64,000 nt of DNA from Prado023 sp963747335 (GCA_963747335.1 CAVVEV010000002.1:62001-126000); one strand, 5' to 3'. Numbered from the stretch's first letter, positions 15,733 through 27,754 are shown. The notes: generated by a model not told the origin, from the sequence alone. A program made the numbers and translations.

Positions 15733-17619
15733 ATGGGCGCCCGCCCCACCTCGGCCGGGTCCCTGCTCGGAGCACCCCACCACGACGGCTCACCGGACTA
15801 CTGCCCCGAGCCACCGAAGGAGCACGGTGACACGTTCACCGTGCTCCTTCGCACGTCGGGCGACGATCCCGTGTCGCGGGTGGCCGTTCGTCAGGTGCAC
15901 GACGGCGAACCCAGGCATGTACCGGCGCGCGTGGATCGCCAGGATGCCTCAGGCACCTGGTGGCGAGCGGACCTCGTGGCCCACAACACCGTCTCGAACT
16001 ACCGGTTCCTCCTCGACGGAGGCCAGACCGGCTACCGCTGGCTCAACGCGGCAGGACTGGTCGAGGCAGACACCCCGGACGGCGGCGACTTCCGGGTGGC
16101 GCTGGCCCCCGATCCCCCGGAGTGGCTCGACGACGCGATCGTGTACCAGGTCCTCCCCGACAGGTTCGCGCGCAGCGGACGTGTGGCCGCACCCCTGCCC
16201 GACTGGGCAGTCCCCGCGGCCTGGGACGACGCACCCGAGCGCGCCGGCCGCCCGGCCGCCCGCCAGCTCTTCGGTGGAGACCTGTACGGCGTCGCCGAGC
16301 ACCTGGACCACATCGCGGCCCTCGGGGCCAACACGGTCTACCTGACCCCTGTGTTCCCTGCGGCCTCGAGCCACCGGTACAACGCCTCGAGCTTCAACCA
16401 TGTCGATCCCCTGCTGGGTGGGGACGCTGCCTACAGGGTGCTCCTCGACAACGCCCATGCCCGGGGCATACGGGTCCTCGGCGACCTCACCACGAACCAC
16501 ACCGGCAGCACCCACGAGTGGTTCCGCGCGGGCCGTGCGGACCCCGGCGCCCCCGAGTCGGAGTTCTACCTGTTCAGCCCCGAGCGTCCCGACGGCGGCG
16601 AGCGGGACTACGTCGGCTGGTTCGGCCACCGCACCCTGCCCAAGCTCGACCACCGCAGCCTGGAGCTGCGCCGCCGCATGGTCGACGGCCCGGACAGCGT
16701 CGTGGCCCGATGGCTGCGTTTCGGCCTCGACGGCTGGCGCATCGACGTGGCCAACATGACCGGCCGCTACCGCGAGACGGACCTGACCCGGCAGATCGCT
16801 CGGGAGGTGCGGGCGACCATGGCCGACGTCGCCCCCGAGGCCTACCTGGTCGGGGAGCACTTCCACGACTTCCTCGGCGACGTCGACGGCACCACATGGC
16901 ACGGGATCATGAACTACGCGGGCCTGGCCCGGCCGATGTGGACGTGGCTCGCCCGACAGGATCCCGTGTTCGACAGCTGGCTCGGCGCCCCGCTCCCCAC
17001 ATGGCCGCACCTGCCCGGCACGTCCGTCGTCTCCACGATGCGCGCGTTCAGCGCCCTGCCCTGGTCGGCTCGTCGTGCGAGCCTGACGATGGTCTCCAGC
17101 CACGACACCCCTCGGATCGCCACGATCACCAGGGACCCGGCCCTGACCGAGGTGGCGGTCGCGGCCATGATCGCGCACCCCGGTGTGCCGATGATCTGGT
17201 CCGGCGACGAGATCGGCCTGGAGGGGGTGACCGGTGAGGAGGGACGGCGTGGATTCCCGTGGGCCAGCCCTGGGTCCTGGGATCACGATCTCCTGTCCGT
17301 TTTCAGGCAACTCTGTGCCGTTCGGCGCGACTCAGTGGCACTGCGTCGGGGAGGCTTGCGGTGGGCGTACGTCGATGCCGATCGGATCGCCTGGGTGCGG
17401 GAGACAGATGAGGAATGCATCCTTGTCCTGCTCTCCCGAGCCGGCGGGGATCCGATCCGGTTGAGTGCACCACTGCTCGGACTCGACGAGGGATCTCAGC
17501 CAGAGAACGTGTACGGAGGGGCAACCCTCACCGCAGGTGCAGGGCTGGCAGTATTGCCAGGAGATGGTCCGATGGTCCAGATGTGGAGACTGCCGGGGCT
17601 TCGCCGCCCCGGTCGATGA
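15733..17619 (+). CDS. GH13 alpha-amylase family hydrolase, neopullulanase/cyclomaltodextrinase-like
   Basis: A 628-residue glycoside hydrolase. The first 125 residues form a beta-rich N-domain like those of maltogenic amylases and cyclomaltodextrinases. The GH13 regions are region I DLTTNHTGS, region II GWRIDVANM with the Asp nucleophile, region III LVGEHF with the acid/base Glu, and region IV SSHDTPR. It lacks a signal peptide, so it acts inside the cell on maltodextrins brought in by the adjacent transporter. The start is 8 bases after malG, and the gene is followed within 12 bases by the transporter ATPase, so all are in one operon. Exact specificity (alpha-1,4 or alpha-1,6) cannot be read from sequence. 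Confidence 0.93.
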   Translation: MGARPTSAGSLLGAPHHDGSPDYCPEPPKEHGDTFTVLLRTSGDDPVSRVAVRQVHDGEPRHVPARVDRQDASGTWWRADLVAHNTVSNYRFLLDGGQTGYRWLNAAGLVEADTPDGGDFRVALAPDPPEWLDDAIVYQVLPDRFARSGRVAAPLPDWAVPAAWDDAPERAGRPAARQLFGGDLYGVAEHLDHIAALGANTVYLTPVFPAASSHRYNASSFNHVDPLLGGDAAYRVLLDNAHARGIRVLGDLTTNHTGSTHEWFRAGRADPGAPESEFYLFSPERPDGGERDYVGWFGHRTLPKLDHRSLELRRRMVDGPDSVVARWLRFGLDGWRIDVANMTGRYRETDLTRQIAREVRATMADVAPEAYLVGEHFHDFLGDVDGTTWHGIMNYAGLARPMWTWLARQDPVFDSWLGAPLPTWPHLPGTSVVSTMRAFSALPWSARRASLTMVSSHDTPRIATITRDPALTEVAVAAMIAHPGVPMIWSGDEIGLEGVTGEEGRRGFPWASPGSWDHDLLSVFRQLCAVRRDSVALRRGGLRWAYVDADRIAWVRETDEECILVLLSRAGGDPIRLSAPLLGLDEGSQPENVYGGATLTAGAGLAVLPGDGPMVQMWRLPGLRRPGR

Positions 17620-17630
17620 ACAGGAGTGCT

Positions 17631-18830
<1,200 letters not shown>

Positions 18831-18848
18831 TCCGTACATCGAACGTTC

Positions 18849-18877
18849 GGTGCCCTGACGCGCTGTGTCAGGGCACC
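18849..18877 (+). terminator. Hairpin terminator after the maltose operon
   Basis: A perfect 11-bp stem, GGTGCCCTGAC at 18849-18859 and its complement at 18867-18877, with a 7-base loop. It lies 18 bases after the ATPase stop and before the next start. There is no long T run, as is common for actinomycete terminators. Confidence 0.8.
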
Positions 18878-18902
18878 GTCGTCTGTCGGTCACAATGGTT
18901 GT

Positions 18903-19604
18903 GTGACTGACATGTACCCGCCCCCCGCGTCCGGACAGCACGACACGACCGCGATCCCGCGTACCTACCCGCCTGTGAGCCCCGCGCCGGGGTACAGCCC
19001 CGGGTACGCGCCGGGGTACGGTCCCGGCCCGGCACAGGGCTACGGCCCGGGCTACGGCCCGGCTCAGACCGCCCCCGAAGCCTGGGAGTCCAAGTACCGC
19101 CGCCAGCGGACCCGAACTCGCGTCGCGGTCGCGATCGCCGCCCTCACCTCGGCGTTCGCGCTCGTGCTGGGCGTGGTGGCATGGCAGGTCTCCCAGAGCC
19201 CGCTGTTCTCAGCAGCGTCCCAGTTGGCCTCCGGCGACCTGGACCTCGGCGGGATCACTCCCCCCACGATCCCGGATGGCGCCATTCCGGACGGGCTCAG
19301 CCCTGACGGCACCACGCCGGACGGGCTCAGTCCTGACGGCACCACGCCGGATGGGCTCAGCCCTGACGGCACCTCGCCGGATACGCAGGTCCCCGACAGC
19401 CTCGACGTCCCGCTGTCCGAGCTCCCGATCCCCGACTCGCTGAAGAGCATGGCCTCGGCCATCGGGATCACCGACGTCGGGCAGCTGCTTGACCTGGCGG
19501 TCGCCAACGGCATCATGTCCGAGGAGGATGCCGACAAGCTGCGAGCCGGGATCGCCGTCGGCGCCCTGGCCAACGGCCTGGCACAGGGTCAGTCCCCGCA
19601 GTAG
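18903..19604 (+). CDS. Membrane-anchored hypothetical protein with Pro/Gly/Tyr-rich N-terminus and PDG repeats
   Basis: A 233-residue protein in four parts: a disordered N-terminus of about 60 residues rich in Pro, Gly and Tyr (YSPGYAPGYGPGPAQGYG), a basic patch and one membrane helix (about 76-96, VAIAALTSAFALVLGVVAW), a repeat region IPDGLSPDGTT with a 10-residue period at about 120-160, and a helical C-terminal domain (SLKSMASAIGITDVGQLLDLAV, EEDADKLRAGIAVGAL). The GTG start at 18903 directly follows a short leader without a ribosome site; an ATG at 18912 is possible. Topology suggests a cytoplasmic N-terminus and an external C-terminal domain. Family unknown. Confidence 0.75.
   Translation: MTDMYPPPASGQHDTTAIPRTYPPVSPAPGYSPGYAPGYGPGPAQGYGPGYGPAQTAPEAWESKYRRQRTRTRVAVAIAALTSAFALVLGVVAWQVSQSPLFSAASQLASGDLDLGGITPPTIPDGAIPDGLSPDGTTPDGLSPDGTTPDGLSPDGTSPDTQVPDSLDVPLSELPIPDSLKSMASAIGITDVGQLLDLAVANGIMSEEDADKLRAGIAVGALANGLAQGQSPQ
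19291..19380 (+). repeat. Three tandem 30-bp coding repeats
   Basis: Units start at 19291, 19321 and 19351, each beginning AYGGGCTCAG and ending CGCCGG, with only two or three base differences among them. They encode the decapeptide DGLSPDGTTP. The near identity at DNA level, including the third codon positions, points to recent slippage expansion. Confidence 0.85.
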
Positions 19605-19655
19605 CAGGTCCGCCCCGCCCTTGACGGCCGGGGCGTCACGCCGGGCACGCTGCCC

Positions 19656-20051
19656 TCACGCCTCGTCGGCCGCGCGCTCCTCGGCGGTCAGTGGCCGGAA
19701 CCGCAGCGCCGACCAGACCTCGTCGACCGCCACCTGAGTGATGGGGCGCACCCCGTAGTCCGCCATGAGCCGCCAGAGCGAGTCGCGGTTCAACGCGATC
19801 CGGTTGCCCTTGGGATACAGCAGCCACAGGGCCCTGGGTTTCCCGAGGACCTCGCGGTGGGCGTCGGCGAGGGTGCGAAGGCCCGCCTCGTCATCGACGA
19901 GCACCACGGCCACATCTGCCGTCTCCATGCCCGCGGCTGCGACGACGCCGTCGGGCAGCGGGCCGATCAGGGGGAGTCGATCGGGGTCGGACACCCACAA
20001 AGCCGACCCGGGCCTGACCAACAGTCTCTGGGCCACGCTCCGCTGCGCCAT
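19656..20051 (-). CDS. Conserved hypothetical protein, DUF3052-like
   Basis: A 131-residue soluble protein beginning MAQRSVAQRLLVRPGSALWV, then DRLPLIGPLPDGV, HREVLGKPRALWLLYPKGN and the C-terminal ITQVAVDEVWSALRFRPL. This layout (a K/R-P-G opening followed by an alpha/beta sheet and a closing DVWSALRFRP) is shared by a group of small actinobacterial proteins similar to DUF3052. No catalytic site is evident. It lies 17 bases downstream of the alpha/beta hydrolase gene on the same strand. Confidence 0.75.
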   Translation of the reverse strand: MAQRSVAQRLLVRPGSALWVSDPDRLPLIGPLPDGVVAAAGMETADVAVVLVDDEAGLRTLADAHREVLGKPRALWLLYPKGNRIALNRDSLWRLMADYGVRPITQVAVDEVWSALRFRPLTAEERAADEA

Positions 20052-20068
20052 TCCGGCCCTCCCCTCCG

Positions 20069-21007
20069 TCAGGACACGGCCTGCGTCGCGGCCACCCCGC
20101 TGACGAACGCCACGCTGGCGTCGCCGATCAGGGTACGCGCCTCGTCGTGGCTGATGGTCGGCTCACCGTCGCCGGGCTGTGGGCCGTAGTCGCCGAAGAA
20201 GGCATGGACCGCTCCCTCGATCGGCACGAACTGCGCGGAGTCGGGCAGGTTCTCCCGCGACTCCGCGATGTCCTGGGGCGTGGCAAGCCCGTCCTGGGTT
20301 CCGAACACGCTGCTGACGCCCGCTTGGAGCGTGACGCTGATGTCGCTGGCCGGGTAGGAGGCGTGCAGCAGCAGGCCTCGCGCCGAGCCCGGGGCGTCGC
20401 CGCTGGCGTCGTTGGCCTGGATGGATGCCACGGTGCCGCCCAGGCTGTGACCGCCGAGCACCCATCCGGGGAACTCGTAGAACTCCGACCGCACCCGGTC
20501 GAAGGCCCCCAGCGACAGGAACGCGATGCCCATGGGCTGCTTGACGATCACCACCTGGTGGCCGGCCTCGGCCAGCGGACGCAGGACCGCGGCATACGCC
20601 CGGGCCTCGACCTTCGCGCCGGGCTGGTAGAACACCGCGGTGTCCGACGCTGGGACGGTGGGGGTCATCACGATCCTGGTCAGGGACTCGCTGACCGTCA
20701 CGGTGCCGTCGGACTCCATGGCCGTCAGGGCCGGCTCCTGGGCGCTGAACGGACGAGACCACCAGGCCACGACCAGCCAGCCCACGGCGCCGACCACCAG
20801 CGCCACCGACCCGACGCGACGCCACCCCGTCACCGGCGGTCGCCTCCGCCGATGCAGCCACAGGGCCGCGATGCAGCCCACGACGGTCAGCGCGAGCACG
20901 ATCGCGTAGGCCGGATGACCGTGCACCACCGCCGGAAGGGCCGTGACCAGCGCCCATCCAACGATGACCAGCCCGATCACCGCCAGGACCCGCGACACCC
21001 ACATCAT
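20069..21007 (-). CDS. Membrane-anchored alpha/beta hydrolase
   Basis: A 312-residue protein with three N-terminal hydrophobic segments (about 5-25, 33-52 and 67-86) and then an alpha/beta hydrolase domain. The nucleophile elbow is GGHSLGGT at about 195, the sheet leading to it is AVFYQPGAKVEARAYAAVL and VVIVKQP, and the probable catalytic His is in GAVHAFFGDYG near 265. The domain probably faces outside the membrane. Substrate unknown. The ATG pair at 21004-21007 gives two equivalent starts. Confidence 0.85.
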   Translation of the reverse strand: MMWVSRVLAVIGLVIVGWALVTALPAVVHGHPAYAIVLALTVVGCIAALWLHRRRRPPVTGWRRVGSVALVVGAVGWLVVAWWSRPFSAQEPALTAMESDGTVTVSESLTRIVMTPTVPASDTAVFYQPGAKVEARAYAAVLRPLAEAGHQVVIVKQPMGIAFLSLGAFDRVRSEFYEFPGWVLGGHSLGGTVASIQANDASGDAPGSARGLLLHASYPASDISVTLQAGVSSVFGTQDGLATPQDIAESRENLPDSAQFVPIEGAVHAFFGDYGPQPGDGEPTISHDEARTLIGDASVAFVSGVAATQAVS

Positions 21008-21210
21008 GGGCAGATCCTAAGCAGTGCGCACCGACCGACCCGACGTGATCCGACCTGACTGGATCGAGGATCGCAATCGGATCTGGCGCCGAAGACCTCC
21101 CTTCACGGCCGCACCTGGCCTATTCTGGGGGGCGGACTGCATCCGCGGCCCGCTTCACCCTCCACCCGGATCGTCCGGCACGTACCTGCCGGTGAAGGGA
21201 TTGACTGATC

Positions 21211-22305
21211 ATGGCCACTGTGACATTCAAGGGAGCGACCCGGATCTATCCGGGGTCGACCAAGCCCGCGCTGGACAAGTTGAACCTCGAGGTCAAGGAC
21301 CAGGAGTTCCTGGTCCTGGTCGGACCCTCGGGCTGTGGGAAGTCGACCTGCCTGCGGATGCTCGCGGGGCTCGAGGAGGTCAACGAGGGCTCGATCTACA
21401 TCGGCGATCGTGATGTGACCAACCTGGCCCCGAAGGACCGAGACATCGCGATGGTGTTCCAGTCCTACGCCCTCTACCCGCACATGACGGTGCGGGAGAA
21501 CATGGGCTTCGCGCTGCAGATCGCCGGCATGGACAAGAAGGAGATCGAGACCCGCGTCCAGGAGGCCGCCAAGATCCTCGACCTCGAGCCCTACCTGGAG
21601 CGCAAGCCCAAGGCGATGTCCGGTGGGCAGCGCCAACGTGTGGCCATGGGCCGGGCGATCGTGCGCAACCCGCAGGTGTTCCTCATGGACGAGCCGCTGT
21701 CGAACCTGGATGCCAAGCTCCGGGTCCAGACCCGCACCCAGATCGCCAAACTCCAGCGCGACCTCGGCGTCACCACCGTCTACGTCACCCACGACCAGAC
21801 CGAGGCCATGACCATGGGCGACCGGATCGCCGTGCTCAAGGACGGCATCCTCATGCAGGTCGGTACCCCGCAGGAGCTCTACGACACCCCCAACAACGTC
21901 TTCGTCGCCGGCTTCATCGGCTCCCCGGCCATGAACATCATCGAAGTCCCCCTGGTCGACGGCAAGGTACGCCTGGGGAACAAGGCCGTCGACATCCCCG
22001 AAGCCCCCGCAGCCGAGCTGACCAGTCGCGGACGCAAGTCCGTGATCCTGGGCATGCGCCCCGAGGACCTGCGCGTCACCGACAGCGAGACAGCCTGGCC
22101 CGTCGAGGTCCTCATCGTCGAGGGCCTGGGTGCGGACGCCTACGTCTACACCGAGCTCCAACTCCCCGGCGGAACCACCCAGCAGGTCGTCGTCCGCACC
22201 GACGGCCGCCAGATCCCGTCCCGCGGAGCCACGCTGAACATCGAGGCCATCCCCCACCACGTCCACCTCTTCGACCCCGAGACCGGTGAACGCCTGGCGT
22301 ACTGA
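21211..22305 (+). CDS. MsmK/UgpC-type sugar ABC transporter ATPase (second copy)
   Basis: A 364-residue CUT1 ATPase with Walker A GPSGCGKST near residue 40, Q-loop VFQSYALYPHM, signature MSGGQRQRV, Walker B VFLMDE and a C-terminal regulatory domain (GSPAMNIIEV, VILGMRPEDL). It is closely related to the ATPase at 17631 and shares long near-identical DNA around the signature and Walker B. No permease gene is adjacent, so it may energise the maltose system or several importers in trans. A TATTCT box at 21121-21126 is a possible -10 element. A DUF4032 gene follows after 32 bases. Confidence 0.95.
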   Translation: MATVTFKGATRIYPGSTKPALDKLNLEVKDQEFLVLVGPSGCGKSTCLRMLAGLEEVNEGSIYIGDRDVTNLAPKDRDIAMVFQSYALYPHMTVRENMGFALQIAGMDKKEIETRVQEAAKILDLEPYLERKPKAMSGGQRQRVAMGRAIVRNPQVFLMDEPLSNLDAKLRVQTRTQIAKLQRDLGVTTVYVTHDQTEAMTMGDRIAVLKDGILMQVGTPQELYDTPNNVFVAGFIGSPAMNIIEVPLVDGKVRLGNKAVDIPEAPAAELTSRGRKSVILGMRPEDLRVTDSETAWPVEVLIVEGLGADAYVYTELQLPGGTTQQVVVRTDGRQIPSRGATLNIEAIPHHVHLFDPETGERLAY

Positions 22306-22337
22306 GCAGGCACCAGCCACCGATCAGGAGCGCCCCG

Positions 22338-23591
22338 ATGCCGCTGCGCGCCACGGCCACGGCGGCGGAGCCTGACCTGCTGTTCCTGCCCTGGGGCATT
22401 GCCCTGGAGCAATGGCCCGCTGAGGACACCGTGGCGCTGCCGCGCGGCATCTCCCGGCACACGGTGCGGTTCGTTCGCGTCAACGGGGCGGTCTACGCGG
22501 TCAAGGAGATCGAGGAGTCCTACGCGCGGCGCGAGTACGCATTGCTGTTCGACCTCCGCCGGCTCGGCGCCCCGTGCGTCGAGCCGGTCGGGGTCATCGC
22601 CGGGCGGGTGGACCCCGACGGTGAGGACCTTCCGGCAGCACTGATCACCCGCCACCTGTCGTTCTCCCTGCCCTACCGGGCGCTGGTCAAGCCCACACTG
22701 GGCGCCGACACATGGGAGCGGCTCCTCGATGCCCTGGTCCTGCTCATCGTTCGCCTGCACCTGCTCGGGTTCGCGTGGAACGACTGCTCGCTGTCGAACA
22801 CGCTGTTCCTGCGCGATGCGGGGGCGTTCTCGGCCCACCTGGTCGATGCTGAGACCGGCGAGCTGCACGAGTCGCTGTCGCGCGGCCAGCGGGCCTACGA
22901 CATGGACACCGCGGCCATGAACGTCATGGGGGAGCTCATGGACCTGCAGGCCGGCGGGATGGTCCCCGATTCGCTGGACCCCGCCGAGGTCGGTGCCGAC
23001 TTCCAGCGTCGCTACGACCACCTGTGGATGACCCTCACCGACGCGGTGACCGTGTCGAGCACGGATCGCCACCAGATCCACACACTGCTGCGCACCCTCA
23101 ACGGGCTGGGCTTCGACGTGGCCGAACTCACCGCCGACTCCACCGACGGTGGCTCCGCCATCCGGGTTCGTCCCAAGGTCGTCGACGCGGGGCACCACCG
23201 CCGCCGCATGCTGCACCTGACGGGCCTGGAGATGCACGAGAACCAGGCGCGGCGGCTGCTCAACGATATCGACTCCTACCGGTACGTGGCCGGGATCGAC
23301 CACGACGAGCACGCCGCGGCCCGCCGCTGGGTGACCGAGGTGTACGAGGGTGTCCTGGGTCGGATCCCCCACGACCTGCGCAGCAAGTTCGAGGGCCCGG
23401 AACTCGTCCACGAGGTACTCGCCCACCGCTGGTACAGCTCGGAGCGCGCGGGTGCGGATGTTGGCCTCGAGGCGGCCACCGACGACTACGTGACCACGGT
23501 CCTGCGGGGCAAGCCCGACGAGGCCGCGGTCCTCGGCCCGCCGGTGGACAACCCAGACAGGGAAGACGACGTGGACGCGTCCGCCCCGTGA
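22338..23591 (+). CDS. DUF4032 family protein, kinase-like fold
   Basis: A 417-residue protein whose first 190 residues resemble an LPS-kinase-like (Kdo/WaaP) protein kinase fold: a Lys in VYAVKEIEE, a Glu in RREYALL, a catalytic-loop-like WNDCSLSNTLF near 150, and an Asp in HLVDAETGE where DFG would lie. The C-terminal half (YDHLWMTLTD, GFDVAELTADS, HRRRMLHLTGLEMHENQARRL) is the DUF4032 part. These proteins are conserved in actinomycetes next to sugar ABC ATPases, but their substrate is unknown. Its stop overlaps the next GTG start by four bases. Confidence 0.88.
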   Translation: MPLRATATAAEPDLLFLPWGIALEQWPAEDTVALPRGISRHTVRFVRVNGAVYAVKEIEESYARREYALLFDLRRLGAPCVEPVGVIAGRVDPDGEDLPAALITRHLSFSLPYRALVKPTLGADTWERLLDALVLLIVRLHLLGFAWNDCSLSNTLFLRDAGAFSAHLVDAETGELHESLSRGQRAYDMDTAAMNVMGELMDLQAGGMVPDSLDPAEVGADFQRRYDHLWMTLTDAVTVSSTDRHQIHTLLRTLNGLGFDVAELTADSTDGGSAIRVRPKVVDAGHHRRRMLHLTGLEMHENQARRLLNDIDSYRYVAGIDHDEHAAARRWVTEVYEGVLGRIPHDLRSKFEGPELVHEVLAHRWYSSERAGADVGLEAATDDYVTTVLRGKPDEAAVLGPPVDNPDREDDVDASAP

Positions 23592-24250
23592 GCTCTCCGG
23601 ACCTGTCTGCATGGACGGGGTGCCCTGCTCCCGAGAGGCTGGTCCTTGAGGGCCGATACGCCCACCTTGAGCCGTTGCGCGACGAGCACGCCGCCGACCT
23701 GTTCGCATCCACCCTCGGGCGCCCGGAGCTGTTCGCCCACCTGCACGACCATCCCCCTGCTGACGAGTCCGCCGTGCGCAGCTGGATCGAGCGGACGAAC
23801 GCGAACCCGGACCTCATCATGTGGGCTGTCGTCGACCGCACCTCGGAGCGGGCCGGGGGACGGCAGGCACTCATGCGCATCGACGCCGCCAACGGGGTCG
23901 TCGAGCTCGGCCACATCCTCTGGGGCGCTGGGGTGGCGCAGACCCGGCTGGCCACCGAGGCCTTCGCCCTGCACGCAGGCTACGTCTTCGAACAGCTCGG
24001 ATACCGACGGCTCGAGTGGAAGTGCGACAGCGCGAATGCAGCGTCGCGTCGGGCAGCCCGGCGCTTCGGGTTCAGTGAGGAAGGCGCGTTCGCCCAGCAC
24101 CAGGTGGTCAAGGGCCGCAACCGCGACACCACCTGGTTCGCCGTCCTGGACCGTCAGTGGCCGGCCATCCGGTCGAGGGTGGATCACTGGCTCCAGCCCG
24201 ACAACTTCGACGCCGAGGGCCAGCAGCTCACCCCGCTCGCGCGCGTCTGA
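23588..24250 (+). CDS. GNAT family N-acetyltransferase
   Basis: A 220-residue RimJ/RimL-like acetyltransferase: LVLEGRYAHLEPLRDEHAADL at the start, an LFAHLHDHPP segment, VELGHILWGAGVAQTRLATEA spanning the acetyl-CoA site, and the closing RLEWKCDSANAASRRAARRFGF. It would transfer acetyl from acetyl-CoA to an amine, possibly a protein N-terminus. The GTG at 23588 overlaps the DUF4032 stop (GTGA), so the pair is translationally coupled. Confidence 0.9.
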   Translation: MSSPDLSAWTGCPAPERLVLEGRYAHLEPLRDEHAADLFASTLGRPELFAHLHDHPPADESAVRSWIERTNANPDLIMWAVVDRTSERAGGRQALMRIDAANGVVELGHILWGAGVAQTRLATEAFALHAGYVFEQLGYRRLEWKCDSANAASRRAARRFGFSEEGAFAQHQVVKGRNRDTTWFAVLDRQWPAIRSRVDHWLQPDNFDAEGQQLTPLARV

Positions 24251-24270
24251 CTGCTACCCCCCGGGGCCGG

Positions 24271-25131
24271 CTACCTGGGGGGCGGACCGTTTGCGAACGC
24301 CCAGAGCAGGACCTCGCCGAACCGCGCCCCCCAGGCGAGCTCGTCATGCGCAGCCCCGGGGATGATCCGGGAGACCACCTGCGCCGGTGGACGCACCGAG
24401 TTTGCGACCGCGGCGGTCGTGGCGGCAAGGCTCTCCACCACCCGGCTGGGGTGGTCGATGTAGGACAGCTCCTCCGCGTCGCCCATGTCCAGGTACGCCC
24501 ACGTCCCCGGCTCGAAACCCGCGTGGACGAGGTGATCGCGCAGCTCATGACCGGCCATCGGCTCGTCGAGGACGATCGGCGAGAACGCCAGGAGCCGTCC
24601 GAACAGCTCGGTGTGCCGTGACCCCACGTACAGCGTCATATATCCGCCCATCGACGACCCCGACAACCCCACACGGGCGCGGTCGTGGGCGACCCGGTAG
24701 GTCGTCTGGACGAAGGGGATCACCTGCTCGACGAGGAAGTCCGCGGTCGCGGCCCCGTCGGCCACCACCGGAGTCCCCTCGAGCATCCAGTCCCAGGCGG
24801 TGTACTCCGCGTACCGCGCCCACAGCCCGTCCGGGGAGTCGATCCCGACCACGACCACCCCGGGGAAGCGCCCGGCGTCGACCAACTCCTCGATGGTCTC
24901 GTCGATCTCCCACTCCATGCCGTAGGCCGTCGTGGTGCGGTCGAAGAGGTTCTGCCCGTCGAACATGTAGAGCACCGGGTAGTCATGTCCGGACTGCTCG
25001 TACCCCGGCGGCAGGTAGATCCGGACCGCGCGCCGCCGGCCGTCCCGCATCAGGTGGGTGACGTCCACGCGCCCGGTGATGGTCGAGCGCCACGCGGGCA
25101 GGTCCGCCGATCCACCACGCCCCACCACCAT
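24271..25131 (-). CDS. Putative esterase, Fes/esterase D-like alpha/beta hydrolase
   Basis: A 286-residue protein of the putative-esterase family. Features are RIYLPPGYEQSGHDYPVLYMFDGQNLF near the N-terminus, the nucleophile motif GLSGSSMGGYM at about 170, an acidic residue region near DMGDAEEL, and a late His in PGAAHDELAWGARF. No signal peptide is seen. Such enzymes hydrolyse acyl or siderophore esters; no substrate can be inferred. It is convergent with the GNAT gene and ends 20 bases from it. Confidence 0.87.
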   Translation of the reverse strand: MVVGRGGSADLPAWRSTITGRVDVTHLMRDGRRRAVRIYLPPGYEQSGHDYPVLYMFDGQNLFDRTTTAYGMEWEIDETIEELVDAGRFPGVVVVGIDSPDGLWARYAEYTAWDWMLEGTPVVADGAATADFLVEQVIPFVQTTYRVAHDRARVGLSGSSMGGYMTLYVGSRHTELFGRLLAFSPIVLDEPMAGHELRDHLVHAGFEPGTWAYLDMGDAEELSYIDHPSRVVESLAATTAAVANSVRPPAQVVSRIIPGAAHDELAWGARFGEVLLWAFANGPPPR

Positions 25132-25271
25132 CCCCGCAGGCTACCGCGGCCCACCCCGCGGTTTGCTCCAAGAATGCGGCCACAGACGCGCCTCAGACTT
25201 GACGCAAGCACGTCTCCGCGCGCGCAAACGTGGATCGAATCGATCGGAGCCACGCGGCCGACGGGGCCCGG

Positions 25272-26257
25272 TCAGCGGCGCGCGGTGGCCACCGCGTACA
25301 GCGCGACGCCCGCGGCTACCCCGGCGTTCAGGGACTCGGTGGCGGCGTCCATCGGGATCGCCACGAGGTGGTCGCAAGTCTGGGACACCAGGTGCCCCAG
25401 GCCCTTGCCCTCGCTGCCCACGACGATGACCATCGGGCCGCTGGTGATCGCCGGGTCGAGGTCGGGCAGCTCCACCCCGCCTCCCATTGCCAGGCCGATG
25501 ACGGTCGCGCCGGACTTCTGAGCAGCCACCAGCCATCGCACGAGGTTGGTGGCGCGGGCCACCGGGACCCGCGACGCTGCCCCGGCCGAGGTCTTCCAGG
25601 CCGAGGCCGTCATCCCCGCCGCGCGCCGCTCCGGGATCACCACGCCGTGCGCGCCGAACGCGGCGGCCGAGCGGACCACCGCTCCGAGGTTGCGCGGGTC
25701 GGTGACCCCATCGAGGACGACGAGCAACGGCTGGTCACCGGACTTGAAGGCCTCGGCGAGGAGGTCCTCGGGATCGGCGTACTTGTAGGGCGGGACCCGC
25801 AGCACGATGCCCTGGTGGACCGCACCGTCGCTGAGCCGGTCGAGATCACCGCGCGTGGTCTCCAGCAGCGGGATGCCCCGACCCACCGCCAGCTTCATCG
25901 CGTCCCGCACACGGTCGTCGGCGTCGAGGTACTGCTGCACGTGCAGGGCCGACGCGGGGATGCCCGCCTGCAGCGCCTCGAGCACGGAGTTGCGGCCGGC
26001 CACCGACTCGTTGGCCGTCTTCTTGCCGCCGCGCCCGGAGCCTGGCTTCGCGCCGCCGCGGCCACCTGACGCCTTGGACGCATGCTTCTCAGCCGAGCGC
26101 GCGCGCCGGTACGCCGTGTGCCCGGGTCGCTCCTCAGCCTTCGGCGTCGGACCCCGACCCTCGAGCTTCTGCCGCGGCTGACCGCCCGACCCGACGACCT
26201 GACCCTTCTTCGTCCCCGGCTTGCGGGTCGCCCCACGCCGTTGGGAATTGCCTGCCA

Positions 26258-26258
<1 letters not shown>
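25272..26258 (-). CDS. rlmB: 23S rRNA 2'-O-methyltransferase, RlmB/TrmH (SpoU) family
   Basis: A 328-residue SPOUT enzyme expected to methylate the 2'-O of G2251 in 23S rRNA. The first 80 residues are basic and disordered (KPGTKKGQVVG, GGRGGAKPGSGRGG), a common actinobacterial extension. The substrate-binding domain opens GRNSVLEALQAG. The SAM-binding knot has NLGAVVRSAAAFG, VVGSEGKGLGHLV and IPMDAATESLNAGVAAGVAL. ATG 26258 overlaps the cysS stop by one base and follows GGAGGC. It is coupled to cysS, as in many actinomycetes. Confidence 0.96.
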
Positions 26259-27670
<1,412 letters not shown>

Positions 27671-27754
27671 CCGGAGGATTCTACCGGGCAGCCACCCCCC
27701 GACCGGGCCGGCAGACGTGCGGTGGGACTGCGCCCACGACTCTCCCGGCCAAGC

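Noticed and set aside
19291..19380. Possible CRISPR-like repeat array
   Set aside because: The three 30-bp units are directly adjacent without spacers and lie in frame within a coding sequence, so they are coding repeats.
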